DNA from: Typhlomys cinereus
Lineage: Eukaryota > Chordata > Mammalia > Rodentia > Platacanthomyidae
Assembly: GCA_023101885.1 (NCBI GenBank)
Contig: JALPQD010000137.1
Coordinates: 5,136,041-5,200,040 of the forward strand
Reading direction: 5' to 3'
DNA length: 64,000 bases
The translations under genes were made by a program, and so were the position numbers. The first letter of the stretch is position 1, and each line of letters starts with the position of its first letter. This document shows positions 1 to 11,459 of the stretch, in pieces. Under the pieces are notes generated by a model. That model was not told the origin of the DNA. It made no database searches and saw nothing but the letters and a program-made list of their open reading frames with translations.

Positions 1-600
1 AACACTTCTGAAATTCAGCGACTTCTACTCCATGTTGTAGGCAGAAAAACCATAGCTCTCACCTCAGAGTGATAGGAAATAGTTTATTCTGGGACCAAAT
101 GTGAGTGACGATAGCCCAGGAACACAGATTCAGGTCATCCCAAATTCTATGTGTTCCTTTATGGTAGTAGTTTTTTGAGGTTTTATAATCACACAAGAAA
201 GGAAACTATAAATCAGGACACTTCAAATGCCTGGTGGAGCATTAGGCGGGCAGCTCATCACAGCAGGGACATCTCTGGTATGGGCTGGAGATGCCATCTG
301 AGGACAGTCTCAGTCTTTTGGTTGGTGGACACCTGGCGTCTAGGCGGGCATTCCAACGAATCCACCAAATACTCACCAGGACTCTGGGTCACACACAGAG
401 GTGGGTGACATGGCAATTAAGGAGGCTAAAGATGGCCCCAGGTGATCTGGCTCTGCACTTGCAACGTCCAGACCTCCCCACATCCCTGACTCCTTCAGTC
501 CATCAGCCTGGCAGGTGCAGCAGCTTCTTGCCAGAAACTTACATTCAGCAATGTGTACATAGTAGGGTCAATTATCATATTACCGTTATTTAGCTAAAGC
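1..600. other. No gene seen; possible unclassified dispersed repeat
   Basis: No open frame here looks coding. Roughly positions 75-430 have the texture of a rodent interspersed repeat (a start like TTTATTCTGGGACCAAATG), but I cannot name its class. The rest is plain noncoding sequence. Confidence 0.3.
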
Positions 601-3323
601 TGAGTGTCAGCTATTAGAATGTGCTCCGTGGTTATAGACTAAGGCAGCCGTAATGATTATCCTGGCCCCCATTACAGGCAAAATAGGAAAAAGAAACACG
701 ATTTCCTTAAACCATGCCTTCCTGTGTGAGGACAATTGGGAATACACACAGCTGTTGGGAGTTGAGCCTGTCTCGTTTGGTATGGAAAAGTGCCGTGCGT
801 CTCCCATGCTCAGAGGTTCTCCCAGTGTCTCCTAGTGTATTCCAGAACCAACACTGCTACCTTTCTTACCGAGGCACCAGTACGTGGGAATGTCTGTAGT
901 GCTGCACCAGGTTCAGAGGTGCTGCTTGCAACAGCGGCGGATGCCTGCAAATTAGAGGGACGGTATGCAGTCCATCATCTGCAGTGTTGTTTCCTCAGGC
1001 TGTGACGAAAGGTTTACTTATATAAGATGCTGGGTTGTTGGTGAGCGTTTGCATTAAGTTGTGTTCAGGTCCCCAGAAGCAACGACCAATCGGGATTTCA
1101 CAGGGTCTGGATTTCATTAGCAGCAAGTCTAACACGTTGTTCCACAAATACTCACATTACTTTCTCAATTTTTTCAAGCTGGGCCAGTCTGACTTGAAAC
1201 AAAATCCATCTACATTTTGATTTCTCAAGAAAGTTGAGATTTTCAATGGGAAAATTTGTTTGGCTACATTGAATATTTATAGCAAAACTAGTACTTGATA
1301 GCTTGCCTTGCTATGTTTGAGTTTTTGCAAGATACCTATACTTGAAAAAAAATTTACTGTTACATTTCTATGTAATAAGTCCCTGCATTCCATACGCTTG
1401 TTGGTCTAGTGGGGGAAGCTTTACTGCATCTAACGCAATCTGTGGTTTCCAGAAATTACTTTGAAAGATGAAACGAGCTTTTATTTGTGAGCTATTTATA
1501 TCGAAATCATGATGCAGATTATTCCCAGCAAGGAAGTATAAGCCTACCTCTGAATAAGACTTCACTCTTTTCTCTTTTATGTAAACAATCATGTCCATTG
1601 CCCGTGGGATGCTCTTTTGTTCCTGAGATGTTATTTTGCTTCATTGATTCTCTTGGAGTCTTGCAGAATATTTACCTAATGAGAGCTGTGTACTAATAAT
1701 TGTCCGCAGATGTGAAGACAAAAATGATTGACGGATGTACTTCCCGCTTTCAATTTTGCAGTGTAATTGCATTATTGTAACTGATGCACCTTTAAGATAC
1801 ATACCTCTTTACTAAACCTATTGGGGCTTTTCTGTTCATGTTCCTTTCACCTAGGGACCTTTCTGCTACTTTGCATTGCCGGCCTCCTTTTTCCGGAATC
1901 CTATTTAGATGTCCTTGGCCTATTTATTCATGCTTACAACCTTTTCCTGTCTTCACTCAGTACATTAGTGACATCCATCACAAGGCCAGCGATTGAAGCC
2001 GAGTTTGTTTCCAGTGTATTTGACAATAGAGTGTATGGCACAATGCAAGTGAATTTCAGAAGCTAGTCTTTTCCAGCCTTTTTCAATATTTAGTTGTTCA
2101 GTAGCGACTGCCCTTTTTTTTTGATTTTGAAAGAAGTGTGTTAATAAAAAGTGAGAGGCGTTCAGGTGAGATACATGACCTCTTCTTTTGCCTTTGATTC
2201 CGATTTCAAATACGGAGGCTGTGGAGGTCACACTGTGACAATGTGACTCAGTGCGGGGAGATAATCAGATGCGAAGTGCATCTGGGAGACTCTGCTCGTT
2301 TCCTGGGACTGTCACAACAAGATGCCCCGACCGTGTGACTGGACAACATCTTGCCGACGGTGGCCAAGGTCACGCTCAGTGGAACCGGCTTCTCCGAGAG
2401 CTCCTGTGCCTTCTCTGTCAGCGGGTGGTCTCCCGCCAGCAGCCATGGATGCTTCTTAACTCAGAGCATCTCATGGACCCTGACGTCGTCTTTGCTTGGC
2501 GTTACTGCTGCGCGTATCTGAGCACAGAGATCTCCTTTGATATTGACATGTGCCCGGTTGTGCCTGAGTTCACTGGATCCACTGTGGACCCATCTTAAAC
2601 AGACGAGTTATACTCTGAGGCACTTGAACATATGAGCTTGGTGGTTTATAATTCAACCCACAATTAACAAGGAATCTTAGACCAAGCGAATGTCTGTTAT
2701 TGCAAGAAGGAAAGAGGGAGCCATTTTCTCGCTATCAATTCTAAGCGCGCCTCTCTTGGCTGTTGGAAGGTCTCCGCGAGGAGAACGTACATGAGTAGTT
2801 AATTTTGATTTCTCCTTTTGCCCTCTAAATCGCAGCCTCCAACTCTTCGGTTTGTGATCTGGGGGCCTCCTTCGCCTGCCTTCCAGCCTTGTCTGTTCCT
2901 CGTGTCTGCACAGTTGCAGCTGATGACTTTTTCTCAGAGACTTTTCCTTCCATGGCCACGATGCTCTGCGCACGGCACCTCTTACCCCTACCCCAGCTCT
3001 TCGCATTTAACGTTCGGAGATGAGTGCGCTGCATGGGCACAGGTGATGTGCTCCAGTTAATCAAAGGAGCCTTCATTTCAAGTGCTTTCCTTAGTGAGCA
3101 CCAGTCACTCTTCCCCAGGAGACCAAGGGGAGCCATTTTAGCTTCTCAGAACAAACACGCACATAACGCCTGCCATTTCAGGTGTCCTACATAGAGTTTT
3201 CCCTGGGGAGCACAAGTCCTGGAAACTTTCAGATGCTCTTGAGTCTGCAAGCTGCATATTAAGCATGTGACGTTGTGTTTTTACTTCTTCGCCAAGGGAA
3301 GCTGTCCCCTCCCTCTTTCTCTT

Positions 3324-3326
<3 letters not shown>
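601..3326. other. Noncoding, mostly unique sequence
   Basis: About 2.7 kb with no recognisable repeat and no convincing gene. Positions 1200-2100 are AT-rich with short homopolymers. Open frames are short and have no neighbouring splice or promoter signals that I trust. A hydrophobic 81-codon frame near 1821-2066 follows a pyrimidine-rich AG but has no other support. Confidence 0.5.
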
Positions 3327-3376
<50 letters not shown>

Positions 3377-3384
3377 TTCTCTTG
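3327..3384. repeat. (TC)n dinucleotide microsatellite
   Basis: A nearly pure TC/CT run with a few TTTC and TGTC interruptions at the edges. All-pyrimidine on the plus strand, so it is length-unstable. The arginine/glutamate-rich frame read from the minus strand is an artefact of this run. Confidence 0.95.
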
Positions 3385-3630
3385 CTCTTTCCCTATCTTT
3401 CCCTACCTTAGTCACATTCTTACCCTGAAGCCTTGAATTCATTAGCTCTGGAAGGGTAATGAAATTATCCCTCTGTGGATTTTGGACCACAGTGGGTCTC
3501 TTATTATGCTAAACAGTTCCTTCCACAATCTTTTCCACACATTCCTCCTGTTTAAAAAAAATAAGGAAGCCAGGTATGCAAAATCAGCTGATGTTTCATA
3601 TAAATGGGTCATTAATTATGGTCAGTTTAT

Positions 3631-4162
3631 TCTTTTTTAATATTCGTTTTATTCATTCATTGAAAATTTCATACATGTCCTCAGTGTATTTATATCTCAT
3701 CTTCCCTCCTCCCCCATCTAATTCCCTTGGGCCTCCTCCCTCCACACATTTTTTTCCCACCTTCCTGTCCTCATTTTCCTTCTTTTCTTTTAATTTCCAA
3801 ATCTGATTAGTGCTCTCTGTGTGCATGTGGGTGTCAAGGTCTTCCATGAGGACATGGGTACCCTACCATAGGCACACCCCCAAAGAAAAGTGACTCTCCC
3901 TCCCCCTGCAGCTGTCCCCTGCTGGTAACTCCACAGTTGAGGACTGACAGGGCCACAGGGACTTACCCACCTCTGCAGGGATTCAGGTTTGATCTCTCGC
4001 AGGTAACCACCACATGTAGTGGCCCCGCCCCACCAGAAGACAGCGCTTCTCGGCACTCTGTCCCCAGTGCCCTTTCATTCTTTCCACCCCCTTCTGTGAC
4101 GCTCCCTGGGCCTGGGCAGGATGGGGTTCCACTGTGGATGAGCAAATTCTCAGCTCTTTGAT
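3631..4162 (-). mobile_element. L1 LINE 3' UTR fragment, antisense
   Basis: The left edge is a T-rich run followed by a pyrimidine-rich stretch (3698-3800). Next come segments I recognise from rodent L1 3' UTRs: GAAAAGTGACTCTCCCTCC near 3895 and CGCAGGTAACCACCAC near 3999. Poly(T) on the left means the element's 3' end faces left, so it lies on the minus strand. It is 5'-truncated with no coding capacity left. The subfamily is not determined. Confidence 0.75.
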
Positions 4163-5137
4163 GGCTAATTCCTTAACCGTCCTTTGCGTTATTTGGCCTC
4201 AGTAAGGCCCCAGTGAAGATGTGGCTATGTTTAAAGGGAGCCGTCCTGCCTGATTTCTGAAGTGAGGAAATACATATCACTTCATGAGTTGATACCTGTA
4301 ATGATGTCTTCAGTCTGCAAGGAATGAAGGCAGCTGAGGTCCTGTAACTCACTTCTGTATACTAACAATGCAGATTATTTTCCTTTGAACCTCTCCTGTC
4401 GCCTTATTCACTAGGAGAATTTGAACATTTGTCAGATAAATCCACCCACTACAACGACTCTTCAATTCATCATTTTAACTACAGTTTTTAATATTACTAT
4501 TCAGGGTAGGAGGGTCCAGTAATGGCCACCTAGAAAGCCATATCTGAGAAGGTCCATAGGCTGAAGGTGGATCTCTTTAAGCTTTCATCATATTCTCATG
4601 GTATTTGAATTTTTTCCCCAGAAAAGATCTGCAAGAATTCAATAGCAGCAATTATTTATTTCGTATTCTTTGTTTCTTTAATTCATTGTTTGCTACTTCA
4701 ATCTTTATAGGGAAGAAGAATCAAAAGATTGCAGATTACAGCCTGTAAAGTATGGGAATTCATTGTCATGCAATGTGAGCCACACAACTTACATAATGGC
4801 GGAGGGGGAAACAGGGGCGGTCAGGGTTGTGCTGGGAGAGGTCACCTAAGGACAGAGGCGGAGGGAAGGGTAAAGGGAAGCGCTTCCCCAGGGAGCAGCT
4901 TTAGACTCCTGCTTCTGGGTGCATCCGGGCAGGGTGACTGAATCCCCTGTGGCTCTGCCAGGCAGTCACAGGGCGCATGCCCCAGGGAAGCGCACTGTGC
5001 GATCAGCCATCAGCCCCTGCCAATCTGGCCGTCTAGGGATGGGTCTCGGTGTTCTGGGCAGCGGAGTCCTTGCTCTCTGTCTACATTTCCTTCCTGCCCC
5101 TTTCCCCGCTGTGACCCCCTTGGAGGCCCTCCATGTC
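4163..5137. other. Noncoding sequence, no feature recognised
   Basis: AT-rich to about 4780, then purine-rich and GC-richer (4800-4960). A YY1-like ATGGCGG occurs near 4796 but stands alone. No gene or classifiable repeat is seen. Confidence 0.45.
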
Positions 5138-5232
5138 GACAACACCATGGATGTGCATGAACCCAAGGGCAAGGAATTCAAATAACCAAAGCACCATTTG
5201 TTGTACCAGAGATCTTAGGAGTGACTTGCAAT
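5138..5232. repeat. 95-bp local duplication, copy A
   Basis: This segment recurs at 6342-6436 in the same orientation with 91 of 95 bases identical. It begins GACAACACCATGG and ends GTGACTTGCAAT. The flanks outside the 95 bp are unrelated, so the unit ends sharply. It has no SINE promoter boxes, A-tail or terminal repeats. It may be a recent local duplication or two copies of a dispersed element I do not know. Confidence 0.85.
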
Positions 5233-6341
5233 AAAAATAAAGCAAGTACTTTAAATTCACGGATGGTAAGCGGCGGGTGTGACCATGCCTTGGGTGTACT
5301 TAGCAGATGCTGAGTCTCGCCCACTCCACTGGGCGGAGCTGGTGCAGGGTCAGGAGAGAGTCGGCTCCCTGGAGGTTGCCGTGGGAGCATCTTGGTGAAC
5401 CTCTGGAGCCTTGGGGACATTAAGGAGGTGCACCTCCTCAACAAATGCCGCCAGCAGCAGTGCCTGGTTCAGCTCGATTAAGTCAAAGTGACGTGTGAGC
5501 GAGTAGAATGTGCTCACGTGACATCTCCCACGTGGAAACTGAGGCATCTATGCTCCACGTCAGCTTCCTGCGGTGGCAGTCGCCATGCTTGACGTGACGG
5601 AATCACTATTGTCACACTTTGCTCCAAAGGAAGATAGCGTGCTGGGTCTCCAGAGGCGTGTTCCTGCCTTTGGAGTCATTTTTCTTTTTTGTCGCATTTC
5701 TGGTCTGAGGTCTCCAGTCTCCCCCAGAACTGTCCTGTGCAGCATTCCTCCCTTCCCTCCATGACCTCAGGTGACCGGGGCACAGAGAACAGCTGTCTGA
5801 CCTTATACGTTTTCAATTTGTTTTCATATAAACAGCCTCTGGTGGCCTGATTTAGCAAATGAAACTGCAAGCTGTCCACTTGAATTTCCACTGCATTCAA
5901 ACAACACATGCATCCCTCCATGTAAATATTGTCTCAAGCTTGGTAGGATATATTTATACTATGTATTTTACTCCAGATCTAAAATGGTTCCACATCAGGC
6001 ATATGTACAGTCTCAGACAGACTCATGCATTTTTAAAGGTAGATAAATTTGCTACAGCAACTCAAGAGTAAGTATAAGACATCATTTTCTGGCCTACTTC
6101 TTAAAGCAAAATGTGTATCTCATGTAGGATATTATGGCGGCAACTCAGAGACTTTAAATAATGTTGCATTGAACCTTGACTCCTTGCTTAGCATGAAAAG
6201 AAGATAGCAAGAGTGAAACCGAAATCTCTTTCTGATCTTGAATCAGAATCACACAGAGCTTGTAAGTGACATGAACCCAGGACAATTAGAAGATCTAGAC
6301 TCTGGGGTAGAACAGAATGAGCAAAGCTGCTTATCAGATAA
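5233..6341. other. Noncoding sequence between the two duplication copies
   Basis: About 1.1 kb of single-copy-looking DNA. It contains short in-frame stretches on both strands but nothing with coding character. No repeat is recognised. Confidence 0.45.
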
Positions 6342-6436
6342 GACAACACCATGGATGTGCATAAACCCAAGGGCAAGGAATTCAAATGACCAAAGCACCA
6401 TTTGTTGTAGCAGAGATCTTGGGAGTGACTTGCAAT
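6342..6436. repeat. 95-bp local duplication, copy B
   Basis: Direct partner of 5138-5232. It differs at four positions, three of them A/G transitions. The high identity implies a young duplication or recent gene conversion. Confidence 0.85.
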
Positions 6437-7096
6437 CAGAGCAAAGGGAGGCAGGATGCTATGCATCCGTCTCTGCAAAATATCTTGTAATTCATTACTC
6501 CTCGCCCTCCCAAACAATGATTATCACTACCAAACTCAAAATTATTTGAAATCTAATGTTTTTTTTTTTTATAATCTCAGAATTGAAAATTCTGAACCTG
6601 CAAGGAAGTTTGCATGCACACACAGTAAGGAATCTGCAGTGGATATAACAGCAGCAGACCTCTGCTGTAGATATCTGGGGACGTTGTGGTATGTCTGCAC
6701 GCTGCACACCTGTGCTTGGGGAATTCCAATGGCCACATTGGCAAGATGTGTTCCTGACCGTGTGATGCTTCATCCCCATCTCTCTCTTGCTCTTTTCTGT
6801 CCACCATCTGTCCTTTCAAACGCTCCTCTCCTTTCTCTACACTGGTCCCAACCTATAGTGCATCCTCTCTGGACTCCTATGGAGATCACAATCTCCTAGT
6901 GTGTTTTATACACAGTAGACTGAGAAAACTCACAAAAGACAGACCTCTTTAAGCCCTAAGCCTATAGTTTCATCGTGGTTTCGTAGAAGTGCTTTCTATC
7001 TCCTGGCGGGGTACCTCTGCTCACCCCACCCCCTGCTCCCACTTTCTGTTTATAGTCCCACAAGCCTTGTCTCTGTTGCGTCCGAGTTTGCCCAAT
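6437..7096. other. Noncoding sequence with a T12 run
   Basis: A T12 homopolymer lies at 6559-6570. The remainder has no recognisable repeat or gene. Pyrimidine-rich patches occur near 6775-6840. Confidence 0.45.
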
Positions 7097-7134
7097 CACA
7101 CGCGCGAGCACACACACACGCGCGCGCGCACACA
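7097..7134. repeat. Alternating CA/CG tract, Z-DNA prone
   Basis: Nearly perfect purine-pyrimidine alternation mixing CA and CG steps. The stretch 7108-7133 is uninterrupted and contains a CG run flanked by CA steps. Alternating CG/CA is the classical Z-DNA-forming sequence type. Confidence 0.9.
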
Positions 7135-7477
7135 GCAGCTAAGGGAGGTCATCTGCAAAGCTAGTGAGACATTGTCTTCTTGTGCATTTCTGAGACTGCT
7201 GAACGCTGCGGCTGCTGCGGCACGTGACTGGCGTCAGCGGGCTCTGTGCTCAGGACCGTCACTGAGTAGGATGCACATCTCAGCGCAGCCACAGGGAGAG
7301 GTGGGCTGGGTGGCTCGCCAGGGCGGGAGGGGGGGACTTTAAATCAGGTCACTGTCTCACTTAGCTGATCGTTGCTGCTTCCCAGCCTCAGCTGCCATAA
7401 ATAGTGGAGGCTTTGAGGACAGAGGAGGGCAGAAATGCAGGCAGATGGGGAGAGGGTTGTAGCAGTCTTTCTGTGGC
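7135..7477. other. Noncoding, GC-richer sequence
   Basis: GC-richer stretch with several CpGs (7200-7260) and a G-run near 7329-7335. No gene is recognised. The CpGs are too few and too local to call an island. Confidence 0.4.
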
Positions 7478-7693
7478 GTGTATGTGTGTACATGCATATG
7501 TGTGTGCATGTGTGTGTGGTGTATGTGTTGCATGTGCTATTTATGCATGTGTGTATGTATGTGTGCATGTATGCATGTGTTCATGTGTATATGCATATAT
7601 GTATGCACACGTGTATGTGTACATATTTGCAGTACACGTATCTATGTATGTAAGTATATCCGTATATGCATGTGAGTATATGTGTATGTGGAC
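7478..7693. repeat. TG/TATG-rich microsatellite
   Basis: About 215 bp of degenerate TG, TGCA and TATG steps. All three plus-strand frames stay open across it and give Cys/Val/Met-rich nonsense, which explains several overlapping apparent ORFs. Confidence 0.9.
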
Positions 7694-8149
7694 AATCTTC
7701 TTCCATGTCCACTCTCTCTCGCCTCCTCCTGCCCTGGGTCCCAGCTGTGGGCAGTGGTTTGGCGCGCACACAGTGTGCTCTGGCCTGTGCCTTCCTTACA
7801 AGCAAGGGATGCTCGGTCAAGAGGGGACAGTGCAGGGCTGCACTGCACCGGACTCTGACCAGCTCTTGTTTTGAGGCTGAGGATGGGCTCTGAGGCGTCT
7901 GTAGCTGCTCCTGGCCTGGTCTCTAAGAAACCCAGTTTCCTGTTTCAACTAAAGACGAAGCGATCGCTTCTTCCTATATATATAGTCACAGAAACACACG
8001 CAAAATATTGCAAAATCAGAGGAGTTGATTCTAAGTGGAAACTACAGCCTGTGGCTTTATGTGGTGTGAGGACTGGAACGCATGCTTCTGTAGCAGAGCT
8101 TAGCGAGCTGGGCCATCTCCATGGCTGTGCATCCCACGTCTCTTTAAAC
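7694..8149. other. Noncoding sequence
   Basis: Unique-looking DNA between two TG-rich blocks. A short TATATATA run occurs near 7975. No gene or repeat is identified. Confidence 0.4.
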
Positions 8150-8480
8150 GATTTTTTGCATGCATGTCTCTGTACATGCGTGCATGTATGTGTGTGCATG
8201 TGTGTGTGTGTGCATGTGTGTGCGCATGTGTATGTGTGTGTGCGCATGTGTGTGTGTGTCTATCTATGTGTATCAGAGGACACTGTGTGTGCCTGTGGAG
8301 GCCCAGGAGTGACTGTGGGAATCACCCTGGACTGCTCTATCTCCTCTTTGCTTTGCTCTGGAGTTTCCCAGGTTCTGCCTTCTAGAATCAGAAATACAGG
8401 TCACTGCCATTTCCTCCTGGCATTTTTTTACATGGGGTCTGGTCTGGGATCCGAACTCAGGCCCTGCAAAAACCATTTCT
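8150..8480 (-). mobile_element. B2-type SINE, antisense, older copy
   Basis: Read on the minus strand, the body matches the other B2-type copies here: the CTCTGGAGTTTCCCAGGTTCT block near 8354 and GATCCGAACTCAGG near 8448. The TG-rich run at about 8180-8275 is the complement of its CA-rich tail. The tRNA-like head beyond about 8460 is badly diverged and no clean target-site duplication is visible, so the copy is old. Confidence 0.8.
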
Positions 8481-9135
8481 GCACCACTTTGCAACTGCAC
8501 AGATTCAGTTTGCCTTCTCATCTCTGCATCTTCTCCCAAAATGGTGCTTAAAGCCTCTGTGAGTTCTGCTGTGTGATTTTGTTTCATTATTTTCCTGGCG
8601 TTGGATATCATTTTTTATTTTTAAATACTATAAATGATACCATTGCTAAGCGTGTCCATTCTATTGAGACAACACAGTTTTCAGAGCAGAACAACAAAGC
8701 CGTGTGTGCAACCTTATTATGACGCTAATAAATGAAGGTTTCCTTCGGTAATTTTTGAATGGATTCCTTTTTGCTTCAGTGGCTCCCCAGCTTCTATCTG
8801 GTGCGTCGTTGTGACTGAGACTAGAGGTGATGTCTCCTCAAACCCCGAACACTGAATGGAGCCCTTGCAAGTCTTCATTTTTCATCCCAGGGCAGATGCT
8901 TTCTTTAGGTATTTCTCATTCATGTTATTGCTTTATTGATATTATTTTCATGATTCAAAAAGTGAAATGTTGGTAACCATATGACCATAACATAAAACTA
9001 GGTATTGTATCATAACATCCTTTAGAAATGTGTCTATATGTACTCAGGTGGAGCAGGAGATATGTCTGTAGAAGTTCTTATAATAAAGCACTTTCCCTTT
9101 GACACTGTCTATGAGTGAGCAAAAATGATGTCTCT
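8481..9135. other. Noncoding, AT-rich sequence
   Basis: AT-rich DNA with no repeat I recognise and no coding-like frame. Confidence 0.4.
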
Positions 9136-9150
9136 AAAGTACATGAACCC

Positions 9151-9447
9151 GGGCTGGAGAGGTGGCTCAGGGGTTAAGCCTCCGCCTTGCAGGCGGAAGG
9201 TCCCGAGTTCGGATCCCAGATCCCATGTATAGACGCCAGGCGGAGGCGGGGGCGGCCTGCGCTTCTGGTCCTGGTAGGGCGGAGCCTGTGAATCTCGGGG
9301 CAGAGGGAGATGGAGGCGTCCATGGTGGTTCGCGAATTCGTCCGTGGTTCTACACATACACAGACACACGCACACACAGATACACACACACACGCGCGCG
9401 CACATACACACGCACATGCACACAGTTGAATAAATAATAATAATAAT
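9151..9447 (+). mobile_element. B2-type SINE, full length, young, with TSD
   Basis: Starts GGGCTGGAGAGGTGGCTCAG. A tRNA-like head carries a Pol III A box (about 9162-9174) and a B box GAGTTCGGATCC at 9205-9216. A GC-rich body follows, then a CA-rich tract and an AATAAATAATAATAAT tail. A perfect 15-bp target-site duplication, AAAGTACATGAACCC, flanks it at 9136-9150 and 9448-9462. This is the hallmark of L1-mediated insertion. Retained CpGs and the perfect TSD indicate a recent event. Confidence 0.95.
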
Positions 9448-9462
9448 AAAGTACATGAACCC

Positions 9463-10633
9463 CTTTAGAAAGCTGTGTGCGCATCTCGTCCCTAGGAAGG
9501 GAGCACATTTTTCCATGGGGTCCGCGTGGCCCTTCAAGGCGTGCCACACCCGGACATGTGCGGGCCTCCCCATTCCCAGCCTCCCTTCTTCCCTCTGCCT
9601 AGACAAGCGTCGTGTCTGCCCTTTGCCATTTTCTTCCTTTGGAATCTGCAGTAGCGGTCAAATCCCCACACGTTGTTGGTGGGTTGCCAGCCACTCAGCC
9701 TCCGCCATGTCACTGGATCGAGTAAGTGATGTGCGTGTGGACTGAGCGTGCGACGTGTTTCAGAAGGTCTTGGGAAGTGCAGGGGTCTGAGTGCCCTGTG
9801 CCGCAGCCTGCCTCTTCCTAGCCCATTTCGCCCCTTTAAGGGAGAGAAGGACTGCATGACTCCCGCCTCTGAGTAGGTCTGACTGCTTCCCCGGGACTCT
9901 GGCTCTAGTAAATGGAAGTGCACGGAGGTCCGACTTCCCTTGGAGAAGGTTTAGAAAGCGCGTGACCCGTGACCTGTGACTGGCAGTTTCTAGTTCCATC
10001 TCCTGTCAGAGAAGGAAAGCCTGCCCCCCATACCAGACAACCTACAATTAATACTAAGAAAAGGGTTGGGGGGACACAGTGGCCATCGGTCCTGTGATGA
10101 CAGGCACTGCAGCCTCCGGGGAATGGGTCCGCACGTTGAGTTCAGCTGCTTGCGTTTCCTTCTGCTCACTCAAAACCGCGAGGTGGGGAACGGCAGGAAC
10201 TCTTGCACCCGCCGAGGATGAGATTAGCACCGTGTGGCTGGAACCAGCATTCCGCGTGCCGGGCTGACGGGCGGACACCTGATGCGATGATTTGATCCTG
10301 AAGTGCAGAGCACCAGCACGTCTGAGGACATGCCGGGTGCAGAGACGAATCTAGAACCTCAGAGAGCGCGGCTGCACGTTGGGTTGGGGGTGTGCTGGAG
10401 TCATAAGACATACACATAGTATATGTAAGTTGTGATCTGAAATGCAAGTCCACAGGAGGGGCCCCCTGACCTGTGAGGGCTGATCCTGAGGAGAGACCCT
10501 GGGCACGCCTCAGTGAGCAGGTGTGGAGCTCGGTGCTGGGCGATGCCCTGGTTCTCCTGCCCTCTGCTCTGGAAGGCGCCACCTTCCAGATCTCATGTTC
10601 TTCTATCCTCTGAAACGAGCGCTTTGGTTTGAT
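9463..10633. other. Noncoding, GC-richer sequence between two young SINEs
   Basis: About 1.2 kb with moderate CpG content (for example 9940-9970 and 10200-10270) but no promoter or exon I can support. Frames on both strands open by chance. Confidence 0.4.
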
Positions 10634-10648
10634 AAGATTATGGCTGTA

Positions 10649-10944
10649 GGGGCTGGAGAGGTGGCTCAGCGGTTAAGCCTCTGCCTTGCAGACAGAAGGT
10701 CCTGAGTTCAGATCCTAGACCCCACGTATAGACGCCAGGCGGAAGCGGGGGCGGCCTGCGTTTCTGGTCCTGGTGGGCGGAGCCTGTGAATCCCGGGGCA
10801 GAGTAAACAAGGAGGAGGTGGGCGCGGTCCATGGTGGTTCCCGAATTCGTCCGTGGTTCTACACACACACACACACACACACATACACACACTTGCACAC
10901 ACGCATACATGCACAATTGAATAAATAATAAAAAAATTTAAAAA
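10649..10944 (+). mobile_element. B2-type SINE, full length, young, with TSD
   Basis: Same subfamily and orientation as the copy at 9151, with the same GC-rich body, a CA run (10861-10892) and an AATAAATAAT tail. The B box is GAGTTCAGATCC at 10704-10715. A 15-bp target-site duplication (AAGATTATGGCTGTA at 10634-10648; one mismatch at 10945-10959) marks the insertion. Confidence 0.95.
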
Positions 10945-10959
10945 AAGATTATGGTTGTA

Positions 10960-11459
10960 TTTGCCATTCACAAAAAGGTAGAAAACAGAGGTAGAATTTG
11001 ATCAAGTAAATGGTGGTAATTCAGGTTGAGGAATGAGAGGCACCCCCCAGGGGAGGAGGTGCTGAACCCCTAGAATGGGCCCCCGTCATCTGGTGCACAG
11101 GGTGTGGGTGGCAGAAGTTGGCTTCTCTGTACACGATGGGTAGTGCGTCCACTGTCTGTATGTTACCCAACAGCCCACTGAGAGAGAGAGAACATTCGTG
11201 ACCTTGAGGTGACGGCGAACGATGTCTACAGCACATTTACTGTGCGAGGAAGGACGTTGTTTATGCTGTGGAATCATCCGCTTGTTCCGGAGTTATCAAG
11301 GGAATTATCTTCATGCACGGTCGATCCTTTAATCCACATTTGCTGGCAGGCACTTGAGCATGCTGCCCCTCAAGCTCTGGGCTTACCTCTTTAGTTTTCA
11401 GCAGCGTGGACTGGCTGGCCAGAGAAAGGCCCGTGGCACGTGGTGGCGGTCAGCGTGCC
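10960..11459. other. Noncoding sequence
   Basis: No repeat or gene recognised. A short GAGAGAGAG run occurs near 11180. Confidence 0.4.

Noticed and set aside
4796..4810. YY1-like ATGGCGG as a promoter element
   Set aside because: A single short motif in a region without a CpG island or a start-site signature.
7871..8551. 226-codon plus-strand frame
   Set aside because: It runs through an antisense B2-type SINE and its TG tract.
9151..9216. A and B boxes considered as a functional tRNA gene
   Set aside because: The A and B boxes belong to a SINE head. The cloverleaf does not close and a SINE body, tail and TSD follow.
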